This document shows, piece by piece, positions 16,710-25,518 of a stretch of 64,000 nt of DNA. The notes under the pieces were generated by a model. That model was given only the letters and a program-made list of their open reading frames with translations. It had not been told where the DNA came from and did no database searches. A program made the position numbers and the translations under genes. Position 1 is the stretch's first letter; each line of letters starts with the position of its first letter. This stretch comes from Arthrobacter sp. SO5 (GTDB lineage Bacteria > Actinomycetota > Actinomycetes > Actinomycetales > Micrococcaceae): assembly GCF_020532805.1 (NCBI RefSeq), contig NZ_MQTQ01000013.1, positions 9,849 to 73,848 on the forward strand. The letters run 5' to 3'.

Positions 16710-17837
16710 CTAGAGCCCCATCCGTTCGAGCCAAAGCTTGGAATCGTGGATTTCCGGCTCGCTGGGCAATTGTTCGGCCGACTCCCAGACCTTGTTAAAG
16801 CCTTCCATCCCGGCCACGTCGACCACTTCGCGGACGAACTTGGCGCCGTCGCTGTACTGGCGCATCTTGGCGTCGAGGCCCAGGAGGCTGCGGATGAACT
16901 TTTCCACCACGCCGCGGTCCTGGCCGCGGGAAGTGAAGCGCTGCCTGATGGTCTTGACGGACGGGACGATGCTGGCGTCGACGGCGTCCATGACCACATT
17001 GGCGTGGCCTTCGAGCAGGCTCATCAGTGCGGTCAGACGCGAGAGAGCGGCCTTTTCCTCCGGGTTCTGGAGCAGGTCAAGGATGGCGCCGCGGCTGGGG
17101 ACAGCCCCGTTCCCGGTCCGGTCCTTGAGTGATTTCGCGGCAGCCGCGGCCCGTTCCATCAGGGAATCGACGTTTCCCAGCAGCTGGCCGCTGAGGTTCT
17201 CGATCTCGTCCAGCATGTGGTGGCGGAGCCAGGGCGCCGCCGCGAACTGCACGCGGTGGGTCTGTTCATGGAGGCAGACCCAGAGCCGGAAGTCAGCAGG
17301 TTCGACGTTGATTTCGCGTTCAACGGAGATGATGTTTGGTGCTACGAGCAGGAGCCGTCCCGCGGCGGGGGCCGTGGAGTTCCCGGCGAGGGCGGAGAAG
17401 GGATCGTACTGGCCGAGGACCTTGCTGGAGAGGAACGCGAGGATGGCGCCCAACTGACTGCCGGTAATGGCGCCGCTGACGCTGGCCGCGCCGGGGCTCA
17501 CGGTGCCGCTGCGTCCTTCCAGCATCTTTTCCATCGCCGGTTGCAGCATCACGGCAAAGCTTTGAGTGTTGGCCTTGGCCCAGGATGCGCGGTCCACCAC
17601 AAGGACGGAGGAATCCCGCAGGTCCCGGGCGGCCTCGAGGCCGGTGATGTCATGGACGTGGGGCACGGAAAGGTCCGCCATGAGCCGCAGGTTGTCAACG
17701 GCGGCGCCGATCTCGGCGGGCTTAAGGACGGGCCCGGGAGGCGTGAGCCGGGCGGCCGTTGAAGCGGCAAGCTCCCAGTTGATGAGGGCTTGGGCTTGGG
17801 CTGATGTCTCGGCTGCAGAGGACTCCATAGGGTCCAT
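16710..17837 (-). CDS. DUF2342 zinc-dependent metalloprotease-like protein
   Basis: This 375-residue protein belongs to the actinobacterial DUF2342 family (sometimes labelled coenzyme F420 biosynthesis-associated), whose members have a zincin-like fold. The zinc motif HEQTH lies mid-protein in WVCLHEQTHRVQF. A downstream LLEGHANVVMDAVD supplies a likely third ligand. There is no signal peptide or membrane helix. The position between dacB and tilS is conserved in actinobacteria. The physiological substrate is unknown. The start may be the second Met, 12 bases downstream. Confidence 0.88.
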   Translation of the reverse strand: MDPMESSAAETSAQAQALINWELAASTAARLTPPGPVLKPAEIGAAVDNLRLMADLSVPHVHDITGLEAARDLRDSSVLVVDRASWAKANTQSFAVMLQPAMEKMLEGRSGTVSPGAASVSGAITGSQLGAILAFLSSKVLGQYDPFSALAGNSTAPAAGRLLLVAPNIISVEREINVEPADFRLWVCLHEQTHRVQFAAAPWLRHHMLDEIENLSGQLLGNVDSLMERAAAAAKSLKDRTGNGAVPSRGAILDLLQNPEEKAALSRLTALMSLLEGHANVVMDAVDASIVPSVKTIRQRFTSRGQDRGVVEKFIRSLLGLDAKMRQYSDGAKFVREVVDVAGMEGFNKVWESAEQLPSEPEIHDSKLWLERMGL

Positions 17838-17910
17838 CAGATCACAGGGCCCCGTGCTTGCGCCTTAAATTGCGCCGAACGGCGAACGCTGACGACGGCG
17901 GGTCCGCCGG

Positions 17911-19401
17911 TCAGCGGCAGCCGCAGCCGGCCAGGACTGACGCGGTGCGGTCCAGCACGGTCTTGTTGGCGGCACCCGGCGTCAGGCCGTTGCCGATGAA
18001 GGAGAACACGAGGAGCCGGCCGTCGGCGTCCACGACGTAGCCGCTGAGCGCGATCACAGTATTCAGGGTGCCCGTCTTGGCCCGGACCAGGCCGGCGCCG
18101 CGGGACGTGGAAACATCTGTGTAGCGGTCCCCCAGCGTGCCAGTGAGTCCGGCCACCGGGAACCCGGCAAGAGCGGACCGCAGCCGGGTGTCCGGGCCGG
18201 ACGTGATGGCGCGGACCACCTCGGAGAGCTGCCGGGCCGTAACCCGGTTGGCCAGGGCCAGGCCGGACACATCAGCGGCACGGAGCGTTTCCGCGGGAAT
18301 TTCCAGCTCCCCGAGCTGCGCCAGCACGGTGACGATGGCGCCGTCGTTGCTGGCCGGCTTGCCGCTGGCCAGGGCCGCCATCCGGCCCATCACCTCGGTG
18401 AGGTAGTTGTCCGAGGTCCGCAACATCAGGTCCACCTGCTGCGCTACCGTGGCCGACTGGACCACGGCCAGGACCCTGGCGGCGGGGCCCTCCGCTCCTT
18501 CCGCCCGGGCAGGGATCCGCGCCACGCCGGGCGCCACGCCGAGCCCGGCAGCCCCTGCGGCGGCGGACAACTGGACGGAGAACGCCTCGGCGGCGGTCAG
18601 CGCGGAGTCCTGCGGGCGCGGGCCGGTGGACTTGGCCGGGTCGAAGCGCGCCGAGTTCAGCGCCAGGGGAAACAGCGGGGCCGTCTCGCCGGCCGCCACA
18701 TCATCCGGGCTCCAGGCCGGGCTGAGGGACGGGCCGTCAAACAGGGAGTCGTCCAGCTGCACGGTCACGGTGCCCGAGACGCCGTCGTTCTGCAGGGCGC
18801 GGACCGTCGACTGCGCGAGGGTGGCCAGTCCGGCGTGGCCCAGCACCGCGCCGGGGGTCGATTCACCGGCGGCCAGGAGCACGTCTCCTCCGCCAGTGAG
18901 TACCACGGTTCCGGGGGCGGAACCGGCCACGACGCGGGTGCTGAAGCGCCGCTCCGGGCCCAGGGTACGCAACGCCGCAGCGGCGGTCAGGAGCTTCATA
19001 TTCGAGGCGGGAACCCGGGGCTGGTCGCCGGAGCGGTCGAAGAGGACCTCCCCGGTGATGGCGTCCTGCACCACCCCGGTGAAGTCTCCGGCGCCGTCGG
19101 CGTTCAGGGTCTCGTTGAGCTGGGCGGCGAGGGAACCCGGAGCGGGAACGGGGGCCGCGTCACTGAGCGGCCGGATTCCGGCGGGGTTGTCGCCGGTCAG
19201 GGTTCCCGGCGCCTGCTGCCAGGGCGGGACGGACGGTGCGGGCTCCGCGGAACGGTCCGGGCCAAGAAAAGCCGGGGCGATGGCGGCCCCGGCGGGGACG
19301 GCGAGCGCTAGGACCAGGAGGGTCTGGAGCACCAGCGGCAGGATCCGCGGGGGCGGCCCGGGCGCCGGGTCCGCGCCGGCGCGGCTCGTTCTGCGTTTCA
19401 T
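17911..19401 (-). CDS. dacB: D-alanyl-D-alanine carboxypeptidase/endopeptidase (PBP4, DacB type)
   Basis: This secreted or membrane-anchored peptidoglycan hydrolase trims cross-links and pentapeptides. The 496-residue protein has an N-terminal hydrophobic signal-anchor (about 20-45). It carries the three penicillin-binding motifs: SxxK as SNMK at 133-136, SxN as SDN in the segment RTSDNYLTEVMG, and KTG as VRAKTGTLN near the C terminus. The large insert between motifs 1 and 2 is normal for class C PBP4 enzymes. It is divergent from ppa, with a 152-base intergenic region that should hold both promoters. Confidence 0.93.
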   Translation of the reverse strand: MKRRTSRAGADPAPGPPPRILPLVLQTLLVLALAVPAGAAIAPAFLGPDRSAEPAPSVPPWQQAPGTLTGDNPAGIRPLSDAAPVPAPGSLAAQLNETLNADGAGDFTGVVQDAITGEVLFDRSGDQPRVPASNMKLLTAAAALRTLGPERRFSTRVVAGSAPGTVVLTGGGDVLLAAGESTPGAVLGHAGLATLAQSTVRALQNDGVSGTVTVQLDDSLFDGPSLSPAWSPDDVAAGETAPLFPLALNSARFDPAKSTGPRPQDSALTAAEAFSVQLSAAAGAAGLGVAPGVARIPARAEGAEGPAARVLAVVQSATVAQQVDLMLRTSDNYLTEVMGRMAALASGKPASNDGAIVTVLAQLGELEIPAETLRAADVSGLALANRVTARQLSEVVRAITSGPDTRLRSALAGFPVAGLTGTLGDRYTDVSTSRGAGLVRAKTGTLNTVIALSGYVVDADGRLLVFSFIGNGLTPGAANKTVLDRTASVLAGCGCR

Positions 19402-19553
19402 GCTGCTGATGGTCCTTTAGTCCTGAAATGTCCCCATTGGTTCCTGAAACCAGGCCCTCTCGCTATATCCTCAATAGTAGTCGGCGGCACCGGCACTGCT
19501 TTCTGGATGTCACGGGTGCCGCGAACCCCCCAGAATTCGTCAAGGAGTATTCC

Positions 19554-20042
19554 ATGAAGCATGACGTGACCATCGAGATCCCCAAGGGATCGCGCGTCAA
19601 GTACGAAATCGACCACGAGACCGGACGCGTCCGCCTGGACCGTGTCCTGTTCACCTCCATGCAGTACCCCACTCACTACGGTTTCTTCGAGAACACCCTG
19701 GGTGAGGACGGCGATCCGCTGGACGCCCTGGTGTTGCTGCAGGACTTCGACCTGCACCCCGGCGTTATTGTCGAGTCCCGCCCGATCGGCGTGTTTAACA
19801 TGACCGACGACGGCGGCGGGGACGCCAAGGTGCTGTGCGTTCCGGCGGACGCGCGATTCGACCACATCAACGAGATCAGCGACGTCAGCGAATACCTGAT
19901 CAAGGAAATCGAGCACTTCTTCACCCGTTACAAGGACCTGGAGCCGGGCAAGTGGGTCAAGGCCGAAGGCTGGGGCGACCGCGCCGCCGCCGAAGCCGAG
20001 CTCGAGGCATCCATCAAGCGTTACGTTCCGCACACGCACTAA
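19554..20042 (+). CDS. ppa: Inorganic pyrophosphatase, family I
   Basis: Ppa hydrolyses pyrophosphate to drive biosynthetic reactions. The 162-residue protein has the hallmark DGDPLD at 52-57 (Mg-binding aspartates), KYEIDHETG, and YPTHYGF. The ATG at 19554 is chosen because AAGGAG lies 6 bases upstream. The open frame back to 19428 lies in the divergent promoter region and is not coding. The gene is followed after 11 bases by copy 3 of the interspersed palindrome. Confidence 0.96.
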   Translation: MKHDVTIEIPKGSRVKYEIDHETGRVRLDRVLFTSMQYPTHYGFFENTLGEDGDPLDALVLLQDFDLHPGVIVESRPIGVFNMTDDGGGDAKVLCVPADARFDHINEISDVSEYLIKEIEHFFTRYKDLEPGKWVKAEGWGDRAAAEAELEASIKRYVPHTH

Positions 20043-20053
20043 CACCCCACCTC

Positions 20054-20116
20054 CAACGCGGGGTCACTTACCGCCCATCCGACCACCGGAGATGGGCCGT
20101 AAGTGACCCCGCGTTG
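20054..20116. repeat. Interspersed palindromic repeat, copy 3
   Basis: The arms 20054-20079 and 20091-20116 pair over 26 bases with one mismatch around an 11-base spacer. The outer core AACGCGGGGTCACTT / AAGTGACCCCGCGTT is identical to copies 1 and 4. It begins 11 bases past the ppa stop and lies upstream of the co-oriented esterase gene. Confidence 0.9.
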
Positions 20117-20198
20117 CTGTTAGGCCACGACGGCGGTTGTCTGTGTCGTGGATGTGACATGTCAGGGGTGTGTCAGGAAACTGTGAAATCGTTGGCTC

Positions 20199-21533
20199 AT
20201 GAACTCCGAGCCTGCCTTTAGCCCGCCCTGTGGTCCGGTCGCCGGATGGCGGGAGGGCGACGTCCTGCGCGCGACGGGCATTCCGTACGCCACAGCGGAA
20301 CGTTTCCAGCCACCGGTCAGCGCACCCGATTGGACCGGAGTGCTGTCGGCCACCGCCCCCTCCCCGGCGTGCCCGCAGGCCCCGGTGCCGTTCCTGGACG
20401 ATATTCTGGGCACCCGTTATGGCGAGCTCCCCGGGAGTGAGCACTGCCAGCAGCTCTCGATCACCCTGCCGGCGGACCTGGCCGAGGATGAGCATGTCCC
20501 GGTGATGGTGTGGCTGCACGGCGGGTCCTACACCTCCGGTTCCGGCGACCTGGCGATCTTTGATCCGAAGGCCCTGGTGGCTGAAAACCGGGTCATTGTT
20601 GTGTCCGTGACGTACCGTCTGGGCCTGTTCGGCTATCTGGCCAGCGGCACGGGACGGCCCGCGAACCTCGGACTCCTGGACCAGCTCGAAGCGTTCCGCT
20701 GGGTCCAGCGCAACATCAGCGCCTTCGGCGGCGACCCCGGAAACGTCACCGCCTTCGGACAGTCCGCCGGGGGCGACGCCGTCGCGCACCTCATGGCGAC
20801 TGCGGAAGCCCCGGCCCTGTTCCAGCGCGCCATCATCCAAAGCGCACCCCTGGGCATCACCCGGGGACGGGAAAAGATGAGCGCCGCCATGGGCATCGCA
20901 GCGGAAACCGTCACCGAGGACACCCCGGCGATGGACGTTGTGGAGATTGAGGGGCAGGTCTCGCAGGTGGCCCGGAAGTTCGGGCTGATCGCGGCCATGC
21001 CCTTCGGTACCCAGTACGGGCACGCTCCCCTGCCGCCGGAATCCGGCATCGAGGATGCCTGGAACACCATCGCGCCCGGGATCGAGGTCCTGATCGGACA
21101 CACCTCGGAGGAGGCCCGGATGTTTTTGCCGCGCAACCGCGCCGTCAGCCGCCTGGCCAAGTTCCCGGTGCTCGGAACCGCCGTCGTTAAGGCCATCAAC
21201 TGGGGCGTGACCGAGGCAGTGTACGGCCGGTCCGCCAGGAAGTTCGCCCGGCGGCACGCCCGGGCCGGCGGCACGGCCTACAGCTACGTGCTGTCCTGGG
21301 CCGCCCCGGGAAACATCTACGGAGCCGCCCACACCGTTGATCTGCCGCTGCTGTTCGGAGACGAAAAGACCTGGGCGGGCGCCGGGCTGGTTGCGGGCGC
21401 CACCTGGGAGGAAATCCACGCCCAGGGCCGGGCCCTCCGCGCGGTGTGGGCGCGGTTCGCCCACGGGGACGGCCTGGATAACCGCGGCGGGATTCCCGGT
21501 GCCCTCCGGTACCGCGCGGTCGGAGCCGTTTAA
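20199..21533 (+). CDS. Type-B carboxylesterase/lipase family protein
   Basis: This 444-residue alpha/beta hydrolase is of the carboxylesterase type B family. The oxyanion-hole loop VWLHGGSYTSGSG, the nucleophile elbow FGQSAGGDAV (Ser about 190), a probable acidic residue in GHTSEEARMF, and the catalytic His region GAAHTVDLPLLFG are in the usual order. There is no signal peptide, so it is probably cytoplasmic. It is somewhat shorter than the 480-550 residues typical of the family. It may be co-transcribed with the DUF429 gene 60 bases downstream. Confidence 0.88.
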   Translation: MNSEPAFSPPCGPVAGWREGDVLRATGIPYATAERFQPPVSAPDWTGVLSATAPSPACPQAPVPFLDDILGTRYGELPGSEHCQQLSITLPADLAEDEHVPVMVWLHGGSYTSGSGDLAIFDPKALVAENRVIVVSVTYRLGLFGYLASGTGRPANLGLLDQLEAFRWVQRNISAFGGDPGNVTAFGQSAGGDAVAHLMATAEAPALFQRAIIQSAPLGITRGREKMSAAMGIAAETVTEDTPAMDVVEIEGQVSQVARKFGLIAAMPFGTQYGHAPLPPESGIEDAWNTIAPGIEVLIGHTSEEARMFLPRNRAVSRLAKFPVLGTAVVKAINWGVTEAVYGRSARKFARRHARAGGTAYSYVLSWAAPGNIYGAAHTVDLPLLFGDEKTWAGAGLVAGATWEEIHAQGRALRAVWARFAHGDGLDNRGGIPGALRYRAVGAV

Positions 21534-21593
21534 TCCCGTGCCCACGCCTCTTCTCCCAGGTTCCCCTCCGCCTTACCGTTCGGACGGCCCTCG

Positions 21594-22349
21594 GTGAGGA
21601 CCCTCGGCGTCGACCTCGCCGCGGCCACCAGGAAGACCGCCGCCGCCGTCATCGAGTGGGGCAACGGCACCGCCCGCCTGGTGCACCTCTCCCTCGAGGT
21701 CGGTGACGAGGAGATTGTTCGGCTCTTCTCCTCGAGCGACATGACCGGCATCGACTGCCCTGTTGGCTGGCCCGACGCCTTTCTTCCCTTCATCGCCGGG
21801 CATTTGGCGCTCGACGCGCATCCGGTGCTGGACCACGACGGGATCGAGGGCCGCCGGCTGCTGGCCTACCGGGACACGGACAGGTTCGTCACCCGCCAGA
21901 CCGGCTTGATCCCCCTCAGCGTCTCCGCGGACCGGCTGGCCCATCCGGCGATGCGGTGTGCCGTGATCCAGGCGAAGATCGCCCGGGATTACGGACCGCA
22001 GCCCAGGGACGGCAGCGGCCGGCTGGCCGAGGTCTACCCGGCGGCGTCCCTGAAGATCTGGGGCCTGCCGGCCCGCGGCTACAAAGGGCGCGGCGGCGCG
22101 GAAACGCAGCAGCTGGCCGGGATCCTTGGCGGGCTGAAGCACGCAGCACCCTGGCTGGACCTGGCCGAATACGACGACCAGCTGGCTGGCTCCGATGACA
22201 TGTTCGATGCGCTCATCGCTTCCCTCACAGCCCGGGCTGTGGCCCTCGGCGCGAGTATCCGCCCCGACGCCGGCCACGCCCGGGCTGCCCGGACCGAGGG
22301 CTGGATCCATCTGCCCACCGGTGGGCTGCACGGGCTTAACCGGGGGTAA
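21594..22349 (+). CDS. DUF429 domain protein (RNase H-like fold)
   Basis: This 251-residue protein starts RTLGVDLAAATRKTA, the N-terminal strand with an Asp typical of RNase H-like DUF429 proteins. It continues with TGIDCPVGWP, a Tyr-Arg-Asp-Thr-Asp segment, RLAEVYPAASL, and a C-terminal DDMFDALIASLTARA with conserved acidic residues. The acidic residues could form a metal site, suggesting nuclease or phosphotransfer chemistry, but no activity is established here. The start is GTG with GGACGG upstream. Confidence 0.8.
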   Translation: MRTLGVDLAAATRKTAAAVIEWGNGTARLVHLSLEVGDEEIVRLFSSSDMTGIDCPVGWPDAFLPFIAGHLALDAHPVLDHDGIEGRRLLAYRDTDRFVTRQTGLIPLSVSADRLAHPAMRCAVIQAKIARDYGPQPRDGSGRLAEVYPAASLKIWGLPARGYKGRGGAETQQLAGILGGLKHAAPWLDLAEYDDQLAGSDDMFDALIASLTARAVALGASIRPDAGHARAARTEGWIHLPTGGLHGLNRG

Positions 22350-22451
22350 CCCGGACGGCCCCGGCCGGCGGGCGATTGCGCCGATCCCGGCTCCCGCCAG
22401 GCGCTCCGGATGGTTGCACCGGTACACCTCCCGGGCTGCCGCCGGCTCCTG

Positions 22452-22479
22452 TTGCCTCCCATCTACCAGCGGGTAGTGT
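22452..22479 (+). promoter_or_regulatory. Possible promoter giving a very short leader
   Basis: TTGCCT (22452-22457), a 16-base spacer and TAGTGT (22474-22479) lie just ahead of the ATG at 22489. The transcript leader would be only a few bases and no ribosome-binding site is visible. This suggests leaderless translation, which is common in actinobacteria. Confidence 0.35.
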
Positions 22480-22488
22480 GGTCCAAGA

Positions 22489-23088
22489 ATGTTCACGTTG
22501 ACCATCAACCAAACCGACAGCCGGCGCGACGGCGATCAGGTGCCGCAGCTCCTCAAGGACCTGCGGCACATTCCGGCGCGCCTCGATTTCGACCGCTCCG
22601 TGGAAGACGAAGTCCAGGGCATCGTGGACTGTCCCCGGCAGGCCGTCGAGGCCGCAATGATCGCGCTGCGCAGCGGCAGGTGGTACGTCGGAATCGGCGT
22701 GGGCCCGGTTAACGAGCCGCTCCCGAACCAGATCAAGGACGCCTCCGGCCACGGCCTGATCTACGCCCGGCGCGCCGTAGACCGGCTGCGCAACGGCAAG
22801 GACCGTATCCCGGTGGCAGTAGAGGGCCCGCTCGCCGATGTCGCGGCCGAAGCCGAGGCCGTGTTGCGCCTGTTGGGCCACATCGTGCATGACCGCAGCC
22901 CCGCAGAGTGGCGCGTGCTTGACCTGCTGACCCCCGGGGTCCGCGGCCAGCAGAAAGCCGTCGCGGAGGAACTCGGCATCACCACGCAGGCTGTCAGCAA
23001 AGCCGTGGCCCGGGCGCAGTGGAACGAGGAACACGCAGCGCGCCCCGCCGCCGCCCGGCTACTGGGCCTCATCCTGGAGGTACGCTGA
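22489..23088 (+). CDS. Helix-turn-helix domain protein of unknown function
   Basis: This is a 199-residue protein. The N-terminal two thirds form an unrecognised domain (SVEDEVQGIVDCPRQAVEAAMIAL, here cited only by its core CPRQAVEAA, and RWYVGIGVGPVNEPLP). The C-terminal third is a winged-helix/HTH: VAEELGITTQAVSKAVARAQW reads as VAEELGITTQAVSKAV, a standard recognition helix. The general layout recalls SatD-like or MarR-like proteins, but I cannot assign a family confidently. The start is ATG with almost no leader. The 3' end faces the DUF1761 gene. Confidence 0.72.
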   Translation: MFTLTINQTDSRRDGDQVPQLLKDLRHIPARLDFDRSVEDEVQGIVDCPRQAVEAAMIALRSGRWYVGIGVGPVNEPLPNQIKDASGHGLIYARRAVDRLRNGKDRIPVAVEGPLADVAAEAEAVLRLLGHIVHDRSPAEWRVLDLLTPGVRGQQKAVAEELGITTQAVSKAVARAQWNEEHAARPAAARLLGLILEVR

Positions 23089-23122
23089 CGGCTCCCCCGG
23101 ACGGCGACTCCGGAGTCCACTG

Positions 23123-23515
23123 CTACTGCAGCGCGCCGATGATGGCGCCCATGGCTGTGAAGGTCACCATGTTGTAACCGGCGTTGATGGCAAACAGCGC
23201 CAGGCTCCGGCGCTCAAAGAGATAGTTGACGCCGAACGCGGCGGCCACCCAACCCACGCCGACAGCCAGGCCCGCCAATGCCCCGGACCCGACGTCGGCA
23301 GTGCCGATGAACGCGGCCAGCACGACGCTCGCCACCGCGGACAGCAGAAACGAACCGGCAAACACCCGCACGGTCCCGTGTTTGAGCTGTTCATCGGTGA
23401 GGCCTGCTGCGCGCTGCCACGCTTTCGCGAAGAGCACCGAGTACCAGAGGCCGCCCACCAGGAACCCTGCCAGCGCCGACAGCAGGACCGCCAGCCAGTT
23501 GATGTTCATTGCCAT
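23123..23515 (-). CDS. DUF1761 family membrane protein
   Basis: This 130-residue protein has four membrane helices: NWLAVLLSALAGFLVGGLWY, the segment after VFAGSFLLSAVASVVLAAFI, ALAGLAVGVGWVAAAFGVNY, and a C-terminal MVTFTAMGAIIGAL. The GGLWYSVLFAKAW motif after the first helix is typical of DUF1761. The ATG at 23515 has GGGAGG 6 bases upstream. The function of the family is unknown. It lies 49 bases downstream of the AraC-type regulator gene on the same strand, so that regulator may be co-transcribed with it. Confidence 0.85.
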   Translation of the reverse strand: MAMNINWLAVLLSALAGFLVGGLWYSVLFAKAWQRAAGLTDEQLKHGTVRVFAGSFLLSAVASVVLAAFIGTADVGSGALAGLAVGVGWVAAAFGVNYLFERRSLALFAINAGYNMVTFTAMGAIIGALQ

Positions 23516-23564
23516 GTCGGCCTCCCGCGGGGCTGCGCCCCCGGAGCGGGGCGATGCACCCACG

Positions 23565-24494
23565 CTACCGGCCGGCCTCCCGGCGGTCTTGTATAAATCC
23601 CGCACCGGCAGCACTGCCTGGCCGTTCCCCCGCTGACCCTCCCGGCACCCCGGTGAGCGGCACGAACGTGGCGAACTCCGGCCCGTACTCATACACCACC
23701 CTCAGGTACTCCGACGGCGTATATCCGGCGAAGCGCCGGAACGCCCGGATCAGGTGCGGCTGGTCGTAGTAGTCGGCCAGGGCCAGCAGTTCCCGGCCCG
23801 CAGCGGCCCCTTTCGGGAGCGTGGACGCTGCGGTGACGAAACGGTGGAAACGGCAGACATCCGCATACGCCTTCGGCCCGACCCCGCACTCCCGGGCCAT
23901 GATCCGCTCCAGCGTCGATTCGCTGACGCCGAGCCGGCCGGCAAGCACCCCCACCCGCACGTCCTCCGTGGTCAGGGCTGCGACGGCGCTGACGGCCCTT
24001 TCGTCGGAGCGGTAGGCCCCACGCAGCCTGTCGGTGAGGAAGGCGCCGAGCGCAGCAAAGGCCTGCGCCGGCGTCGGGTCCCGGAGTTCCGCCCGAAGAC
24101 CGCTGAAGCCGGGGAAGATGAGGTCGGCGTCGACCACCCGGCCCTGCAGTGCCGCCGGCGGCTCCGCCGTGAACGCGGGCAGGCCGAATGGTGCGAGCAC
24201 CGCGCCGATGTTGAAGATCCGCTCCGGGTTCTCGCTGATCAGGAAGCTGCGCTGCAGCCCGGCATGGAAGCCGGCGGTCATCTCCGTAGCGGCCGGCCGG
24301 CCCGGGCCATCCGGGCCGGGACCGCGGCGAAACGGCTCGATCACGCGGTACGGTTCCGACAGATTAAGCACCAGGTGCGAGGAAGGGCCAGGCAGGATCT
24401 TCTCGTACCGGGCCGCCGGTTCTCCGCGGACCAGCCAGAAGGCAGCGACGAAGGGCTGCAGGGCCGGCGGCGCGGGACACTCCTCGTAGAGCAC
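23565..24494 (-). CDS. AraC family transcriptional regulator
   Basis: This 309-residue regulator has an N-terminal DUF6597/cupin-like sensing region (LPGPSSHLVLNLSEPYRV, FLISENPERIFNIGA) and a C-terminal AraC DNA-binding domain with two helix-turn-helices. The first is VGVLAGRLGVSESTLERIMA. The second contains the family signature DQPHLIRAFRRFAGYTPSEYL. The effector is unknown. The nearest gene it could control is the DUF1761 membrane protein immediately downstream. Confidence 0.88.
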   Translation of the reverse strand: MLYEECPAPPALQPFVAAFWLVRGEPAARYEKILPGPSSHLVLNLSEPYRVIEPFRRGPGPDGPGRPAATEMTAGFHAGLQRSFLISENPERIFNIGAVLAPFGLPAFTAEPPAALQGRVVDADLIFPGFSGLRAELRDPTPAQAFAALGAFLTDRLRGAYRSDERAVSAVAALTTEDVRVGVLAGRLGVSESTLERIMARECGVGPKAYADVCRFHRFVTAASTLPKGAAAGRELLALADYYDQPHLIRAFRRFAGYTPSEYLRVVYEYGPEFATFVPLTGVPGGSAGERPGSAAGAGFIQDRREAGR

Positions 24495-24523
24495 AGCCCC
24501 AGTCTAGGACCGCCCTGGCCCGG

Positions 24524-25417
24524 CTAGAGCAGGATGCTGCGCAACACGTGGGCGGCGCCGTCGTCGTAGACCGAGTGCGTGACCTCATTCGCGGCGGCGA
24601 TGACTTCCCCGGGTGCCTGTCCCATGGCGACGCCGCGGGCCGCCCAGGTGAGCATTTCGATGTCATTGCGCCCGTCGCCGACGGCGACCGTTCGGTGGTT
24701 GGCGATGCTGAGCCGAAGCCGGAGCTGTTCCAGGGCGCTGGCCTTGGTGACGCCGGCGGCGGCAATGTCCAGCCACGCGGTCCAGCCCACCGAGTACGTC
24801 ACGCCGGCCAGTCCGATGTGGCGGATGGCGGTGTTGAACTCCTCGGGGGTGTTCTCCGAGCTGAACACCACCACCCGCACCGCGGTGGCCTCCAGCATGG
24901 TCTGGAAGTCGACGCCGATCGCCTCAACCCCGAAGCTGGCGTCCTGGAAACGCTCGGTGGACAGGAAGTTGCCGTCCTCGTCCTCCAGCGCGTACTTGGC
25001 CGAGGGCAGCCGTTTGCGCAGGGCGCGCAGGGCCGGACCGGGATCGAAGGTTGCCTTGTGGATGACCTCGTAGCCATCGGCCAGGCTGGAATCGAGGCGG
25101 AGGGTCACGCCGCCGTTGGAGCACACGGCAAAGCCGTTCTCGATGCCGATGTGCTCGATGATGGGCAGCGTGGCGTTCAGGGAACGGCCCGTCGCGATCA
25201 TGACGTGGTGGCCGGCGGCCACGACGTCCTGGGCGGCGTCGCGGACGGGGACCGACATGTGGCCGTCGTGGTCCACGAGCGTCCCGTCGACGTCCAGGGC
25301 AATCATCATCTTGTCGCCAGCGTTGATTCGGCTGGCGGTGTTTTCGCTGGCGCTGTTCTGGTGGCTATCTCGCCGGTCATCGTTGCCGGCGACTGAGGTT
25401 TCAGTCAATGTTGTCAT
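24524..25417 (-). CDS. HAD-superfamily Cof-type phosphatase
   Basis: This 297-residue type-IIB HAD hydrolase shows motif I ALDVDGTLVDHDG, motif II MIATGR, and motif IV VGDGRNDIEML with a Lys-containing segment (TKASALEQL) for motif III. Cof-type enzymes dephosphorylate sugar phosphates, FMN or related small substrates, and the exact one is not predictable. The first 35 residues are polar and variable, so the true start could be the Met at the beginning of MMIALDVDG. It lies downstream of serS on the same strand, about 100 bases away. Confidence 0.9.
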   Translation of the reverse strand: MTTLTETSVAGNDDRRDSHQNSASENTASRINAGDKMMIALDVDGTLVDHDGHMSVPVRDAAQDVVAAGHHVMIATGRSLNATLPIIEHIGIENGFAVCSNGGVTLRLDSSLADGYEVIHKATFDPGPALRALRKRLPSAKYALEDEDGNFLSTERFQDASFGVEAIGVDFQTMLEATAVRVVVFSSENTPEEFNTAIRHIGLAGVTYSVGWTAWLDIAAAGVTKASALEQLRLRLSIANHRTVAVGDGRNDIEMLTWAARGVAMGQAPGEVIAAANEVTHSVYDDGAAHVLRSILL

Positions 25418-25518
25418 CTAACAAGTAGACCAGACACCCCAGACGGCCGCTAGGATCCACGCCACAGCAGGCCGTTAACTGATGGTGAACACCTTGCGCG
25501 CCGGCACTCGGCCCCGGC

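Noticed and set aside
22317-22330. GCCCACCGGTGGGC palindrome matching the serS promoter palindrome
   Set aside because: It lies inside the DUF429 coding region near its end and codes in frame. In GC-rich DNA a second copy may be chance, so it is mentioned only with the serS site.
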